64,000 nucleotides of DNA from Sphingomonadales bacterium (GCA_016721875.1 JADKHG010000003.1:1-64000), one strand, 5' to 3'; counted from the first letter of the stretch, positions 48,663 to 57,324 are shown. Program-made: numbers and translations. Notes: generated from the sequence alone by a model not told the origin.

Positions 48663-50990
48663 GGCTGATCTCTGACTTCAACGAGGATGACGCTGTCAAT
48701 TTCGCCAGCGCCAAAGGTTGCACCGTTCAATTCAAGCCGGTCATTGGCAAAGCGGACCGGAACGTCGAACAGAAATCCCGCCGTTATCACCGCTCCAGCC
48801 GCAGGCGGATTTTCGAAGCGGACCAGCCCGGATGGCTCTAGCGTCCACCCGGTTGCAGCGATGCCATCAACGCCAACCAGAACAGATCCGTTGCGCGGGT
48901 GAGTAATGTGGCGCTGCTGCAAATCGGGCACGGCACCATATTGCTTTACCAGAGCAAAATCGGTGCGGACGCCATCGCCGGTCCCGATCATCTGATCGTT
49001 GGCGGTCGGCTGACCGGTCATGCCATTCGAGCTATAGTCAAGCGGATCCGCAAAGCGGAAGCCCACCGCCGGACCGCGCCGCGCCCGAAAAAAAGCCAGC
49101 AGTTCAGCAACATCGGCTTCTGAGCATATGCCCGGCGCGACATCATAGCTAAGTTTTGCATCGGACCAGCCTGAATTGCGCTTTTCGCGGCCCGATAGCA
49201 GGCTGATGATCTGTGTTGAAAATTCGGCATTTACGGCTGCCTTGCGCCCGATTTCCAGCGGGAATGTTACATCGTCAAAGGCACGCACATCATCCTCCTG
49301 ATCTTTGTCCAGTTCGAAATAGGTGAAGCCGTCGCGGGTGACTTGCGGCAGGGCCCAGACGAAGGTTTGGTCGGTTCCGCGCGCTTTGCTTTGGCGACAG
49401 GAAGCTTCAATCGACTGCCACTGCGCACGGTCTTCGGGGCGCAACACAAAGCCTGCAAAATAATGCTGTTCGGAAACGGGATAACCAAGCCTTGCGGTCG
49501 CCGCCGCAACCCCGCGTTCGGTTGTCCCGGCATTCCCCACGGTCACCCAGTCATAATCTTCGAGTTGCAGCACGTCGAAGGCAGGCGCAGCCCAGCCGAG
49601 AGGCACATTCGCGCGCCTTGCTTCGGGGGCGGCCTCATCAAGTACTGTTGGCAGATATACCAATATGGCTGGTGAACGGGACCGCTCCGGCTTCATCGGC
49701 GACCGCTGTAACCAGCGCAGCGGTGGAGGCCGCGAGAATTTCGCCTGCCCGATCGAGCATTGCATTTTGTGCGCTGGTCTTTGGACCGCTGATGTCGGGA
49801 ATCGACACCGACAGCGCGCCAATCGCCACCGTTGCAGCCGCATCGTAGAGACAGACGCGGCCATCGGCCATGATCCACCACCACGGCTCACCCACCTGGA
49901 ATTTGACCGGCAATCCGGCCAGCTTGAGGATATAGGCAAAAGCGCGCCCAACCGCCTGCAAATAACCCATTGCACCCATGTTGGCTGGCGACAACAGCGC
50001 CGATGGCGGTGACCAGCCAGTCAGGGCGGGGTCGCCATTTTCGGCGCGCTGTTTCCAGTCGTTCCAGCAATGCGCGTCGAACAATTCATAACTGAGCGAG
50101 ACAATCAGGTCATAGCCTATCGCCTTTGCCCGCGTCGCAAAGTCGAGATGCCATGCGCTGCACGGCGCATTAAGCGCGCCGCCGGTCAGGCTGACATAAT
50201 GCCCGCCCGACAAGGGTTCGAGCCGGAAATAATGGCTCATCCCAACATAATGGTTGATCGTGCCGCGATAACCCAAGGCTTCAATCTGCCGCAAAAGCCG
50301 GGCCGGGGTCTGATTGTAGCTGTCGTCATATCCCGTCGCCATTTGCAGGCTGTGTTCGGGCAACATGACATTGCCGGTGTCGAGCATCACCCCCTGCCCG
50401 TCGCAACGGATTTCAGACATTTCGACCCAGCCCTCGACCGCCGAAGCAAAGTCGCCGGGCCCGCCGCTATATTGTGGAGGCACAATCGAAATGAACATCC
50501 GATCAATGGCGTCGGGCACGATGGGGTCGGCCTCATCGGGCAACATAAAGCCGCCTGCGATCTGGCTGAACGGCAACACAATCTGCGCGTCCTCTGCCGT
50601 GCCGCTGGCATAGTTCCACAGCCGGACAAACCAGCTTTTTGGCTGCCCGTCCGCGTCGCGCCCTTCAATCGTCAGCGTCGGGCCATTGACCGCGTCGAGC
50701 GGCATGATCCCCTGCGAACGCCAGCGGAAAGTCAGCGTCAAATGACTGTAATCGCGGTTGGTTTCATAGGCGAGCAGCGGATGATCCCAGATATCCTCGC
50801 TTTCCCAGATCAGTCCGGCGAGATCATCGCTGCGGTAGAAAGTCGCTTCGACCCGCAGCGATTCGGGTCCCGTCGTCACCACTGAGGCCATCATTGGGCG
50901 CGGAAAGTTGAGCGTCCAGAAGCGCGGGTCGAACCGCATTACTGGTGCCGATTGCTGATGTTTGCGCTTATCGCACAGCCAGTAAGTCAT
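48659..50990 (-). CDS. Large tail protein with C-terminal DUF2460 (GTA gp12-like), frameshifted
   Basis: About 777 residues in two parts. Residues 1 to about 440 form an unusual N-terminal region ('WLCDKRKHQQSAPVMRFDPR', 'TNRDYSHLTLTFRWRSQGIM', 'IEALGYRGTINHYVGMSHYF', 'HLDFATRAKAIGYDLIVSLS') with a TIM-barrel-like pattern, called non-contractile tail sheath-like in some annotations. The C-terminal part is DUF2460 (TIGR02217): 'GFVLRPEDRAQWQSIEASCR', 'RGPAVGFRFADPLDYSSNGM', 'GFLFDVPVRFANDRLELN', i.e. the distal tail protein. One extra base in the run 49678-49680 breaks the frame between them. R. capsulatus gp12 is only the second part. Confidence 0.85.
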
Positions 50991-50993
50991 GGC

Positions 50994-51584
50994 TCAATCC
51001 TCTGCCTGGGCAAGTGAAGCACGGATCGCGCGTGCGACCTGCCGCGAGGATCGTTTTAGTGCGTCGGGCGCGCTCATCCGGCCATGGTCGGAGACGCGGA
51101 TCGTCAGATTGACCGTCGCCGCGCCTGCCCGGCCGCCGCCGGATTCAATCCGCCCGCTGCTGGTGGGCACAAAAAGCTCTGGTCCATTTTCCCCGACACG
51201 GTCAGCCTTCCCCGGAGAAACCGGGCCGCCGGTGGCTCTGCCGGGTAGTCCGAACAGGCTGCCCAAGGCCGAACCCAGCGACGCAAAAAGTCCGCCGCCT
51301 TGCGCTGGCTGGTTGCCGCCACCGAAGAGGCCACTCAGCCCGGACTGCAAGGCCGAAGCCGCAATTTCGGACAACACCGAAAGCGCAACCCGTCGCAAAT
51401 CCTCAAAACCGAATTTACCGGTCTGGATCGCACGCGCCAAACTGCCCTCAAGCATTCGCCCTGCTTTATCGAGCCCGGTTTGAAACGGGCCGTCGAGTTC
51501 TGCGCGCATCGTTGCAACGTCGCGCGCAAAGCCTTGGGTGTCGGCGCGGACGGCAACGACCAGCCGTTCAATTTCCTCATCCAT
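50994..51584 (-). CDS. Short tail tape measure protein (GTA gp11-like)
   Basis: A 196-residue tape measure protein, close to the short GTA form (about 220 residues) and far smaller than phage versions. The N-terminus 'VVAVRADTQGFARDVATMRA' and 'LARAIQTGKFGFEDLRRVAL' is conserved, a Gly-rich hydrophobic middle follows, and the end has 'GENGPELFVPTSSGRIESGG'. Such a length predicts a short tail. Its start overlaps the previous stop (TAATG). Confidence 0.88.
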   Translation of the reverse strand: MDEEIERLVVAVRADTQGFARDVATMRAELDGPFQTGLDKAGRMLEGSLARAIQTGKFGFEDLRRVALSVLSEIAASALQSGLSGLFGGGNQPAQGGGLFASLGSALGSLFGLPGRATGGPVSPGKADRVGENGPELFVPTSSGRIESGGGRAGAATVNLTIRVSDHGRMSAPDALKRSSRQVARAIRASLAQAED

Positions 51585-51790
51585 TAATCACCTCCGGTGG
51601 GGGCATCGGGAAAACGCTCCTTCAATCTGTCGAGCAGGCAAGAGTCGGGAGGCTGTATGTCGTGCGGCACCAATGCGGCCGTGATCGCCGCCAGTTCCGC
51701 AGGGGTTGCGCGCCAGAATTCATCGGGTCGCCAGCCAAGCGCCAGCGCGCACTGACCGGCGAGTTTGGCCGCCGTGTCGGTGAAGGTCAT
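51584..51790 (-). CDS. Tail assembly chaperone-like protein (GTA gp10.1-like)
   Basis: A 68-residue protein of the Phage_TAC_6 (DUF2376) group: 'LAGQCALALGWRPDEFWRAT' and 'PAELAAITAALVPHDIQPPD'. It is the small second chaperone that follows gp10 in GTA clusters and prevents premature tape-measure aggregation. It overlaps gp10 by 4 bases (ATGA) and is a separate start, not a programmed frameshift product. Confidence 0.85.
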   Translation of the reverse strand: MTFTDTAAKLAGQCALALGWRPDEFWRATPAELAAITAALVPHDIQPPDSCLLDRLKERFPDAPTGGD

Positions 51791-52083
51791 TGGCCAGCCA
51801 GGATCTGACCCAATATGATCTTGAGCGCAGGCGTGGCCTTGGCCAGACCTTGCTCGACCAGCCGCTGGTTAAACGCATCGCGGTCTAGGTCAGTATCGAT
51901 GCGGCAATGCCAGAACAGAGTCGCTATTTCGACAAGCCGCAACTGGCCCGATGCCGCGCGTTCGACGAGCGCGAACAGCGGACCCAATTCGTCCTCGGCA
52001 GCAACCAGTGCGGCAAAGGTCGGGCGCAAAACGGTGTCGGCGACACGCGCCTCACCGCGCGCAGGGTTTGCTGAACCAGTCAC
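51787..52083 (-). CDS. GTA gp10-like tail assembly chaperone
   Basis: A 98-residue gene transfer agent family protein ('LRPTFAALVAAEDELGPLFA', 'LVEIATLFWHCRIDTDLDRD'), located as usual between the tail tube and the second chaperone. Overlaps with both neighbours are 4 bases. The role in tail assembly is inferred from its place. Confidence 0.87.
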   Translation of the reverse strand: MTGSANPARGEARVADTVLRPTFAALVAAEDELGPLFALVERAASGQLRLVEIATLFWHCRIDTDLDRDAFNQRLVEQGLAKATPALKIILGQILAGQ

Positions 52084-52487
52084 AGCGTCGCAACCTCGCC
52101 CGAACTTTCGAGCGCCATTGTGTAGGAACGCTCGCCATTGAAATCGCCAGAATAGTCCAGCCGCAGCACCAGAAATTTTCCGCGCAATCGCTCGCCGCTT
52201 TCAAAGCTCAATTCATAATCGTCGAGCACGCCCGCCAACGCGTTGGTCTTGATCCGGTTTTCGGCAGCCGAGCCGGTGAACACACCCGCACCTGAAACCG
52301 ATACCGAACGCACGCCAGCGCCCGACAGTAACTCGCGCCACGCGCCAGAGCCTTTGTTGGTGATGACAACGGCGTCGCCATTGATGCTCAGCTGCGTGGT
52401 GCGCAGCCCTGCAACTGTGCTGTAAACCAGCGGCGCGCCGCCGTCTCCGACCTTTAACAGGAAGGCACTTCCCTTTTCTGCGGGCAT
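52080..52487 (-). CDS. Major tail tube protein (GTA gp9-like)
   Basis: A 135-residue tail tube subunit: 'GSAFLLKVGDGGAPLVYSTV', 'LRTTQLSINGDAVVITNKGS', 'ALESSGEVATL'. The ATG at 52487 follows a GGAG site 9 bases upstream; an upstream GTG would add ten residues. It starts the tail half of the cluster after the break at 52,488-52,963, so tail genes may need their own promoter or read-through from the head genes. Confidence 0.9.
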   Translation of the reverse strand: MPAEKGSAFLLKVGDGGAPLVYSTVAGLRTTQLSINGDAVVITNKGSGAWRELLSGAGVRSVSVSGAGVFTGSAAENRIKTNALAGVLDDYELSFESGERLRGKFLVLRLDYSGDFNGERSYTMALESSGEVATL

Positions 52488-52535
52488 TGATACTGTCTCC
52501 TTCGCTGGACGACTCACTGGGGAGAGGAGGTCGCC

Positions 52536-52805
52536 ATGTTGTTTGAAATTTTGCTGTCAGGCAGCGTTTTTGCTGCACCCTTTGCTGCGCAGCATAAGGT
52601 GGCCGTTGCGGGCGAATGCGCCGCTGCGGAAATAATGATGGGTGCCTATAAGGTGCAGCCAATTTTGCCGCCGGAGCCGCCGCGAGCTGCACCGATTCCA
52701 ACTCCGAAAAGCGAAGGCCGTGCACCTGCGGTGCTGCTGCCCAAATGCGAGCAAGAGCCGCCCAAAAAACGACGTCGCCGGCTGAGCGACTATCCCATGG
52801 GCTAA
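52536..52805 (+). CDS. Small plus-strand gene inside the virion cluster, unknown function
   Basis: An 89-residue frame running against the virion genes, with a very good ribosome site (GGAGAGGAGG, 5 bases before ATG). The N-terminus 'MLFEILLSGSVFAAPFAAQH' looks like a short hydrophobic or signal segment; the rest is Pro-rich ('VQPILPPEPPRAAPIPTPKS') and ends in a basic cluster 'PPKKRRRRLSDYPMG'. I do not recognise it. The ribosome site and A+T-neutral codon use argue for a real gene, but no homology is evident. Confidence 0.5.
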   Translation: MLFEILLSGSVFAAPFAAQHKVAVAGECAAAEIMMGAYKVQPILPPEPPRAAPIPTPKSEGRAPAVLLPKCEQEPPKKRRRRLSDYPMG

Positions 52806-52833
52806 GTTGGTTCGATCGAATTAGTCTTTTTCC

Positions 52834-52908
52834 GTTCGTGCTGAGCTTGTCGAAGCACAACACAACTACCGTCGGCTGGGTACGTCCTTCGACACGCTCA
52901 GGACGAAC
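52834..52908. repeat. REP-like extragenic palindrome
   Basis: Two imperfect inverted arms of about 25 bases (beginning GTTCGTGCTGAGCTTGTCG and ending CGACACGCTCAGGACGAAC) flank a 25-base centre. This type of sequence occurs in many copies between genes of sphingomonads. Here it lies in the gap of the virion cluster between the DUF3168 and tail-tube genes. Confidence 0.75.
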
Positions 52909-52963
52909 GGCTGGTAGATGGCCTATTCTGGATTTAATCTAACAAGCACTAGGAAACCGGGGT

Positions 52964-53365
52964 CTATGTATTAGCAAGCATCCGCGCTCGATATTCGACG
53001 AGACCCGCCCAAGGACCATCAGGGTCGCGAGCAATCATCGAGCGAAGAAAGACCAGACTGGCGATATGCCACCCTGGCAGATCTGGCGGGATCGCCGCTA
53101 CCGCATCGTCGATATGCGCAATCAGATCATGCAGCCGTGACGGTGTCTGGCCATCATCCCATACGGTCAAGGCAACCCGCACTTCGCGTCCGGGTTCACT
53201 TTTGGTGCTCCAGTCGCTGACCAGACCATCCCCAATCGCCACATAGGGATAGGTAGCGCGCGGTGGCGGGCCATCGAAGACACCTTCTAGCTGTGTGTTC
53301 AACACCGGATGGGTTTCAATCGCGGCGACTACCGCCTCCTGCAACAAAATGGCAGCTCTGCTCAT
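52964..53365 (-). CDS. DUF3168 protein (GTA gp8-like tail terminator)
   Basis: A 133-residue DUF3168 protein, the tail terminator or tail completion protein. Marks are 'LLQEAVVAAIETHPVLNTQL', 'FDGPPPRATYPYVAIGDGLV' and 'VALTVWDDGQTPSRLHDLIA'. It overlaps the previous gene as ATGA. The 3' side faces the repeat and the plus-strand gene, not another virion gene. Confidence 0.9.
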   Translation of the reverse strand: MSRAAILLQEAVVAAIETHPVLNTQLEGVFDGPPPRATYPYVAIGDGLVSDWSTKSEPGREVRVALTVWDDGQTPSRLHDLIAHIDDAVAAIPPDLPGWHIASLVFLRSMIARDPDGPWAGLVEYRARMLANT

Positions 53366-53556
53366 CGCCAGAAATTCCTCAATAGGGGGTTGTCGATCAT
53401 CCGCCTCTTCAGTCGCCTGCCCTTGAGCAGCAGGCAGTCTGACCGGCGTTCGAGTTCCAACCCATTGGGCGGTGTGTTTGCCGCCATGCGTTCAATCACG
53501 CGCATCAGTGCACGGTCGGCCATATGGTCAGCCGCTGCCTTCAACCGATCAAACAT
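53362..53556 (-). CDS. Small virion-cluster protein, unknown
   Basis: A 64-residue basic protein ('MFDRLKAAADHMADRALMRV', 'CLLLKGRRLKRRMIDNPLLR') set between head closure and DUF3168 genes with 4-base overlaps on both sides. The overlaps and orientation make it a real gene. Small proteins at this place are seen in related clusters; the role is unknown. Confidence 0.7.
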   Translation of the reverse strand: MFDRLKAAADHMADRALMRVIERMAANTPPNGLELERRSDCLLLKGRRLKRRMIDNPLLRNFWR

Positions 53557-53882
53557 CAGCGTGCCTCCTCACAGGTCAGCACCATTTGTGCAGGATTGCG
53601 CGGGTCGCTGATCATCCCGCGTACGCCCAGAAAGCGTCCGCGCCAGATCAGTCTGGTTTTCAGGTCAATCCCCTCGCGCTTGCGCATCGTCACCTGCCAG
53701 CGCATTCGCGCCGAAAGGCTGTCGGCTTCGGCAAGATTCGCCGGGATCAGCGGCGTCACCGCCACCCAAGCCGCTCCGTCATAGGCATAACGGCCGCTTG
53801 CCCCACCCAGCGTATCGCGATTGCCCATCCGCCGTTCGATAGTCACGCGCTCACGCAGCGCGCCTGCAAATTCGCCGCTCAT
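53556..53882 (-). CDS. Phage head closure / head-tail adaptor (GTA gp7-like)
   Basis: A 108-residue head closure protein: 'FAGALRERVTIERRMGNRDT', 'AYDGAAWVAVTPLIPANLAE', 'DLKTRLIWRGRFLGVRGM', the pattern of the SPP1 gp16-like family. It overlaps gp6-like and the 64-residue gene by 4 bases each. Confidence 0.88.
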   Translation of the reverse strand: MSGEFAGALRERVTIERRMGNRDTLGGASGRYAYDGAAWVAVTPLIPANLAEADSLSARMRWQVTMRKREGIDLKTRLIWRGRFLGVRGMISDPRNPAQMVLTCEEAR

Positions 53883-54420
53883 GACAGCCGCGTCCGACGC
53901 CATGGGCGCAGCAAGGCGGCGACACCTTCTGGCGGTCCCGGATCGTCGGGGTTGTCGCGATGGGCAAACAAATGCGCGGCCAAACGGAGTACGCCCAGCC
54001 GGATCGCCTCGGGCAAGCTGTCCCAGCTTGCAGCCATTCCGGCCTCGGTGGCAATCTCGACCCTGCCGGCTGACCCCGGCTGCGAAACCCGCAACCAGGC
54101 TTCGCCGTGATAGTCAATGTCGACCTTATAGGCTTCGGCGGTCAGCAGAAAAGACGCCCCTTCCGCCGGAATGCCCGTCACTGCCGTAACCAGCGTTACC
54201 GGAAAGGCCGATAGCCGCTGCCATCGAGTCCCTGCAGGCACAATTTCACGCGCGCCGCGCCGCAAAGCATTTGGCCAAGATAGGCCTCTGCATGGCCAAT
54301 CGCGCCAAGCAACACAGCGCCTAGCGAGGCATCGTCATCGTCGCCTTCAAGGCGCAAATAGGCTCTAGCCTCGTCCAGCATCGCGCTGTCGAGAACCACC
54401 GCGTCGCGGCTGATCATCAT
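53879..54420 (-). CDS. Head-tail connector (GTA gp6-like), frameshifted
   Basis: About 180 residues. N-terminal 'AMLDEARAYLRLEGDDDDAS' and 'LGAIGHAEAYLGQMLC' are the connector helices; the second part 'VPAGTRWQRLSAFPVTLVTA' and 'LPEAIRLGVLRLAAHLFAHR' is in another frame. One missing A in the run at 54244-54246 (T on plus) joins them as 'ARVKIVPAGTRWQRL'. This protein sits below the portal. Confidence 0.83.
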
Positions 54421-54432
54421 CGTCTCCTTGGA

Positions 54433-55050
54433 TTAAATGGTCCGGTAACCCATTGTCGTCAGACCGGCTTTCATAGTGACCGCGGACCCGGCAATTTCGC
54501 TTCGGAATTGCAACTGAATCGTGCCACCGGTCGCGCCGATATCGATCCTGAACCAGGCCTCGACCGGGACATTGGTATTGGCCGCACGGACACCGGTGGT
54601 GATGCCTGTTGTGGCGTTATCGGCAATCTGTTCGGTCGTCAGCATAGCCGTTGCGCTCGAATTGATTGTTGTTCGCCCGACGATCGAGCCCGACGGAATA
54701 TCAACCGCCAGCGTTGCGCCAGTGGTTGTCGCCGCCGATTGTAAGGCTCCAAAAAGCTGCACCAGATAGGAAGTGTTCGCGGCAGCAGTGAAAGACAGTC
54801 CGGTCACCGCTGCCAGCGTCGTTGTGCTGTTGGCCACATCCGCCGCGAGCGTTGTCCAGACCCACGGATCGGCTCCACCGCCACCCGCATCGCTTTGTTT
54901 GGCGGCGGGTTCATGCGCATTTGTGCTGGTACCGACTGTCAGCCTCGCCTCATCAGTGATCAGATACACCTCACCAGTCCGTAGCGCATTGGCGCTAGCT
55001 GCAGCGTCAATCTGCGCGCGCGTCCCGCGTTTGTGGGAAAGCGACGGCAT
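54433..55050 (-). CDS. Fibre-like protein with Mtd-type N-terminus, second copy
   Basis: A 205-residue protein. It begins 'MPSLSHKRGTRAQIDAAASA' and 'LRTGEVYLITDEARLTVGTS', the short repeat that opens phage fibre proteins (Mtd / hyaluronidase N-terminal type). The rest is Ala/Thr-rich and beta-patterned ('TTLAAVTGLSFTAAANTSYL', 'FRSEIAGSAVTMKAGLTTMG'), as in a receptor-binding head. It is not part of the standard GTA set. The capsid-connector interval is where it has been inserted. Confidence 0.7.
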   Translation of the reverse strand: MPSLSHKRGTRAQIDAAASANALRTGEVYLITDEARLTVGTSTNAHEPAAKQSDAGGGGADPWVWTTLAADVANSTTTLAAVTGLSFTAAANTSYLVQLFGALQSAATTTGATLAVDIPSGSIVGRTTINSSATAMLTTEQIADNATTGITTGVRAANTNVPVEAWFRIDIGATGGTIQLQFRSEIAGSAVTMKAGLTTMGYRTI

Positions 55051-55053
55051 CGA

Positions 55054-55506
55054 TCAGAATGTCCCGCAATCGACATCGCCGACTGCCAGCGTGACAAAGC
55101 CGTTTCCGGCATCCTTGCTCCACGCCATCGAAGCGTTCATGCGCACCACACCATCGGTACCGTTGGTCCCCCAGATGTATCCCGAGGTTCCGCCCGATGC
55201 GACCGCGACTTTCTCATCAAGATCGGATGCGGGAATGTTGAGCGCGGCCTTGAAGGCGTTGACGCTGATCTTGCCTTCCTTCTGTCCGGTTGCCGAGGCG
55301 TCGTGCAGGATCAGATAATCTGCTGCACCATCGACCGCCGCGACAGTCGTCAGGTCATCGATCGCCGGGACCACAGGCAGTTTGGCGGTCGCGCCCGTTG
55401 CGATATGCAGCGTGCCACGATCAGTGGTAAAATGCGCCTCACCTGCCAGCATCGATGCCGTGGGCAAATTGGCTTTCAGGCCGCGTTTGAGTTGGATTCT
55501 GGGCAT
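55054..55506 (-). CDS. Fibre-like protein with Mtd-type N-terminus, first copy
   Basis: A 150-residue protein starting 'MPRIQLKRGLKANLPTASML', 'AGEAHFTTDRGTLHIATGA', the N-terminal domain of the major tropism determinant and related tail fibres, where it anchors the fibre to the particle. The C-terminal part ends 'DAGNGFVTLAVGDVDCGTF' and contains no clear enzyme motif. Start at 55506 is chosen by family match. It precedes the second copy by 3 bases. Confidence 0.75.
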   Translation of the reverse strand: MPRIQLKRGLKANLPTASMLAGEAHFTTDRGTLHIATGATAKLPVVPAIDDLTTVAAVDGAADYLILHDASATGQKEGKISVNAFKAALNIPASDLDEKVAVASGGTSGYIWGTNGTDGVVRMNASMAWSKDAGNGFVTLAVGDVDCGTF

Positions 55507-55516
55507 ATTGGTTCCT

Positions 55517-55714
55517 TTAGTTGAACGTCCCGCCGTCGATGATTTCGGCGACCGGTCCTTCAGGTCCCTGAGGGCCAGCAACACCGGGGGGGCCGATCAG
55601 TGTCGGCAGAGGGTTGGGCGGGTTGGCAGCCGCGATGGGCGCCAACCCGCCATCCGGCCCGCGCCAGCGGAGCTCCAGGGCCGGGTTGTCCTTTCGCCAT
55701 TGCAACAGCATCAT
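55517..55714 (-). CDS. Short collagen-like virion protein
   Basis: A 65-residue protein with a charged N-terminus (MMLLQWRKDNPALELRWRG) and a short Gly-Pro repeat 'IGPPGVAGPQGPEGP' followed by 'VAEIIDGGTFN', a pattern typical of fibre or fibre-connector proteins. The ATG at 55714 overlaps the previous stop (ATGA). The product is unknown; a structural role in the fibre island is inferred. Confidence 0.65.
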   Translation of the reverse strand: MMLLQWRKDNPALELRWRGPDGGLAPIAAANPPNPLPTLIGPPGVAGPQGPEGPVAEIIDGGTFN

Positions 55715-56051
55715 GGCGTCACCGAAGATTTGATGCGAAGCGCGACCGGTTCGGTCACGATCACGCCACCCGCGACCTCCAGCCGCGCATCGGCCAGATA
55801 GGCGCCCGGCGTCAGCGCCGCCGAAGCAGTGGCATCGATGCCGAGCGTCCAGCCGGGCGGGATTTCCCCGATGCTGCACGCTGCGCGATAGAAAATGTGG
55901 CCGCAACCGGGGCGCCATCGGGCACCCCGGTGCGGCCGGGCGGGACGGCCTTCAAAACCGCGCTGATGCCGGTGACAGAAAGGGGATCACCGTTGACGGC
56001 ATCAAGCGCGAGGGCAATCGTCTCGCCGCGTTGGAAGGTAAAGGGGGTCAT
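55711..56051 (-). CDS. Fibre-island protein of unknown role (frameshifted)
   Basis: About 113 residues after correction. It begins 'MTPFTFQRGETIALALDAVN' and 'GDPLSVTGISAVLKAVPPGR', resembling short upper-baseplate or fibre-anchor proteins, and continues 'PPGWTLGIDATASAALTPGA', 'RLEVAGGVIVTEPVALRIKS'. One G is missing from the run at 55866-55869 (C on plus). It is the first gene after the capsid and the repeat at 56,077. Confidence 0.62.
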
Positions 56052-56076
56052 GATCGCTCCCAAAGTCAGGAGAGGT

Positions 56077-56167
56077 GTCACCCCCGACTTGATCGGGGGT
56101 CCATGGTCTGGACCATTGGCTTAAACTTGGTGCTCAGACCATGGATTCCCGCTTGCGCGGGAATGAC
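56077..56167. repeat. Extragenic composite palindrome
   Basis: An imperfect palindrome with three nested arms: GTCACCCCCGA / TCGGGGGT, the central CCATGGTCTG (56101-56110) and CAGACCATGG (56135-56144), and TTCCCGC / GCGGGAA. It is of the kind repeated between genes in alphaproteobacteria. It lies between the capsid gene and the fibre island. Confidence 0.7.
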
Positions 56168-56191
56168 AAGGTTATTGCGAAAAGCCCGGCG

Positions 56192-57259
56192 TTACGACGC
56201 CGCAATCTTCAGCAGCTTGATCGCTTCCGAATTCGAAACCGCCCCGCCAATCCGTTTGGTCGCGTAGAAATTGACATAGGGTTTGTTCGAATAGGGATCG
56301 CGCAGGATGTTGGTTTCGCTGCGTTCGGCGATCAGATAGCCAGCCTGGAAATTGCCGAAGGCAATCGGGGTCGCGTTCGCCGCAATGTCCGGCATATCCT
56401 CGCTTTCCACCACCGGAAAGCCGAGCAGCGTATCGGGTTGCCCGGTCACCAGACCCGGCGTCCAGATGAACGCTCCGTCGGCTGTCTTGAACTTGCGGAT
56501 CGTTGCCAGCGTCGATGAATTCATCACCCAGACCGCACCCTGTCGATAAGGCGCGCGCAGCGCATGAACCAGATCGAGTAGCTTGTTTTCCGGATTGCTC
56601 GCGGGCAGACCTCCAGCCGCACCCGATGCCACATATTGCAGCGAACCAAAGGCGCGCGTTGCATCGCTGGTTGCGGCGGTCGTGTAGGTCAGGAAACCCT
56701 TGGGCTTATCCACGCCGTCGCCATTGACGAAGGCAGACCCTTCGGCCTTGGCAAATTCGGTGGCGATTTCGCTCGCCAGCCAGGCCTCGACATCAAACTG
56801 CGCATCATCCAACATCGCCTGCGTCGCTGCTGGATTGGCATACAACTCGCCAAAGCTGGGGACGATCTCGTTGAACACCGGGGTCGCCGTGTTGGGCCGC
56901 GCGGCGACTTCGGACGCCCAGCCAGAGGACACGCCATTAGTGGTCACCAGCTTGCGATAGCCTGCACTACCGACGCGCACGACATTGGCCACTGCACGGA
57001 TCGGCGAAATCGCCTTCAATGTTGCGTCGATAACTTCATCGATTTCCTTGGGCACCGCATAGCCGCCATCGGCAGCGACGTTGCCCGCAAAGCTTTTCAG
57101 TTCGACTTCGCGACCGCTGCGCAAATAGCCATCGACAAAGGCCTTGTGCGCGGGGTTGGTTGCGTCACCCGCAGCCAGCTGCGGACGCTGTACAACGGCA
57201 GGAACCACCGCAGCATCAAATGCCGCCTCCAACGGGTCGGCTTTCACTTCATAATCCAT
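56192..57259 (-). CDS. HK97-fold major capsid protein (GTA gp5-like)
   Basis: A 355-residue major capsid protein. The N-terminal delta region (about residues 1-70) would be cut off by the prohead protease. Conserved blocks are 'GGYAVPKEIDEVIDATLKAI', 'YRKLVTTNGVSSGWASEVAA', 'SEIATEFAKAEGSAFVNGDG', 'VWVMNSSTLATIRKFKTADG' and 'DPYSNKPYVNFYATKRIGGA'. The ATG at 57259 follows GGAG 6 bases upstream. The upstream ribosome site directly abuts a terminator hairpin. Confidence 0.95.
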   Translation of the reverse strand: MDYEVKADPLEAAFDAAVVPAVVQRPQLAAGDATNPAHKAFVDGYLRSGREVELKSFAGNVAADGGYAVPKEIDEVIDATLKAISPIRAVANVVRVGSAGYRKLVTTNGVSSGWASEVAARPNTATPVFNEIVPSFGELYANPAATQAMLDDAQFDVEAWLASEIATEFAKAEGSAFVNGDGVDKPKGFLTYTTAATSDATRAFGSLQYVASGAAGGLPASNPENKLLDLVHALRAPYRQGAVWVMNSSTLATIRKFKTADGAFIWTPGLVTGQPDTLLGFPVVESEDMPDIAANATPIAFGNFQAGYLIAERSETNILRDPYSNKPYVNFYATKRIGGAVSNSEAIKLLKIAAS

Positions 57260-57269
57260 GTTTTTCTCC

Positions 57270-57298
57270 AAAAAAAAGGCCGCCCAAAAGGACGGCCT
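57270..57298 (-). terminator. Intrinsic terminator between the moron gene and capsid gene
   Basis: On the minus strand GGCCGTCC, loop TTTT and GGGCGGCC form a stem with one mismatch, followed by eight T. It ends the 57,325-57,849 gene but sits inside the virion operon, touching the capsid ribosome site. Confidence 0.7.
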
Positions 57299-57324
57299 AC
57301 ACAAAGTAGATTGTCTTCTACGAT

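Noticed and set aside
51584..52083. Programmed frameshift between the two tail chaperone genes
   Set aside because: The two genes overlap by ATGA with separate starts and each is complete, as in known GTAs; no slippery heptamer was seen at the join.
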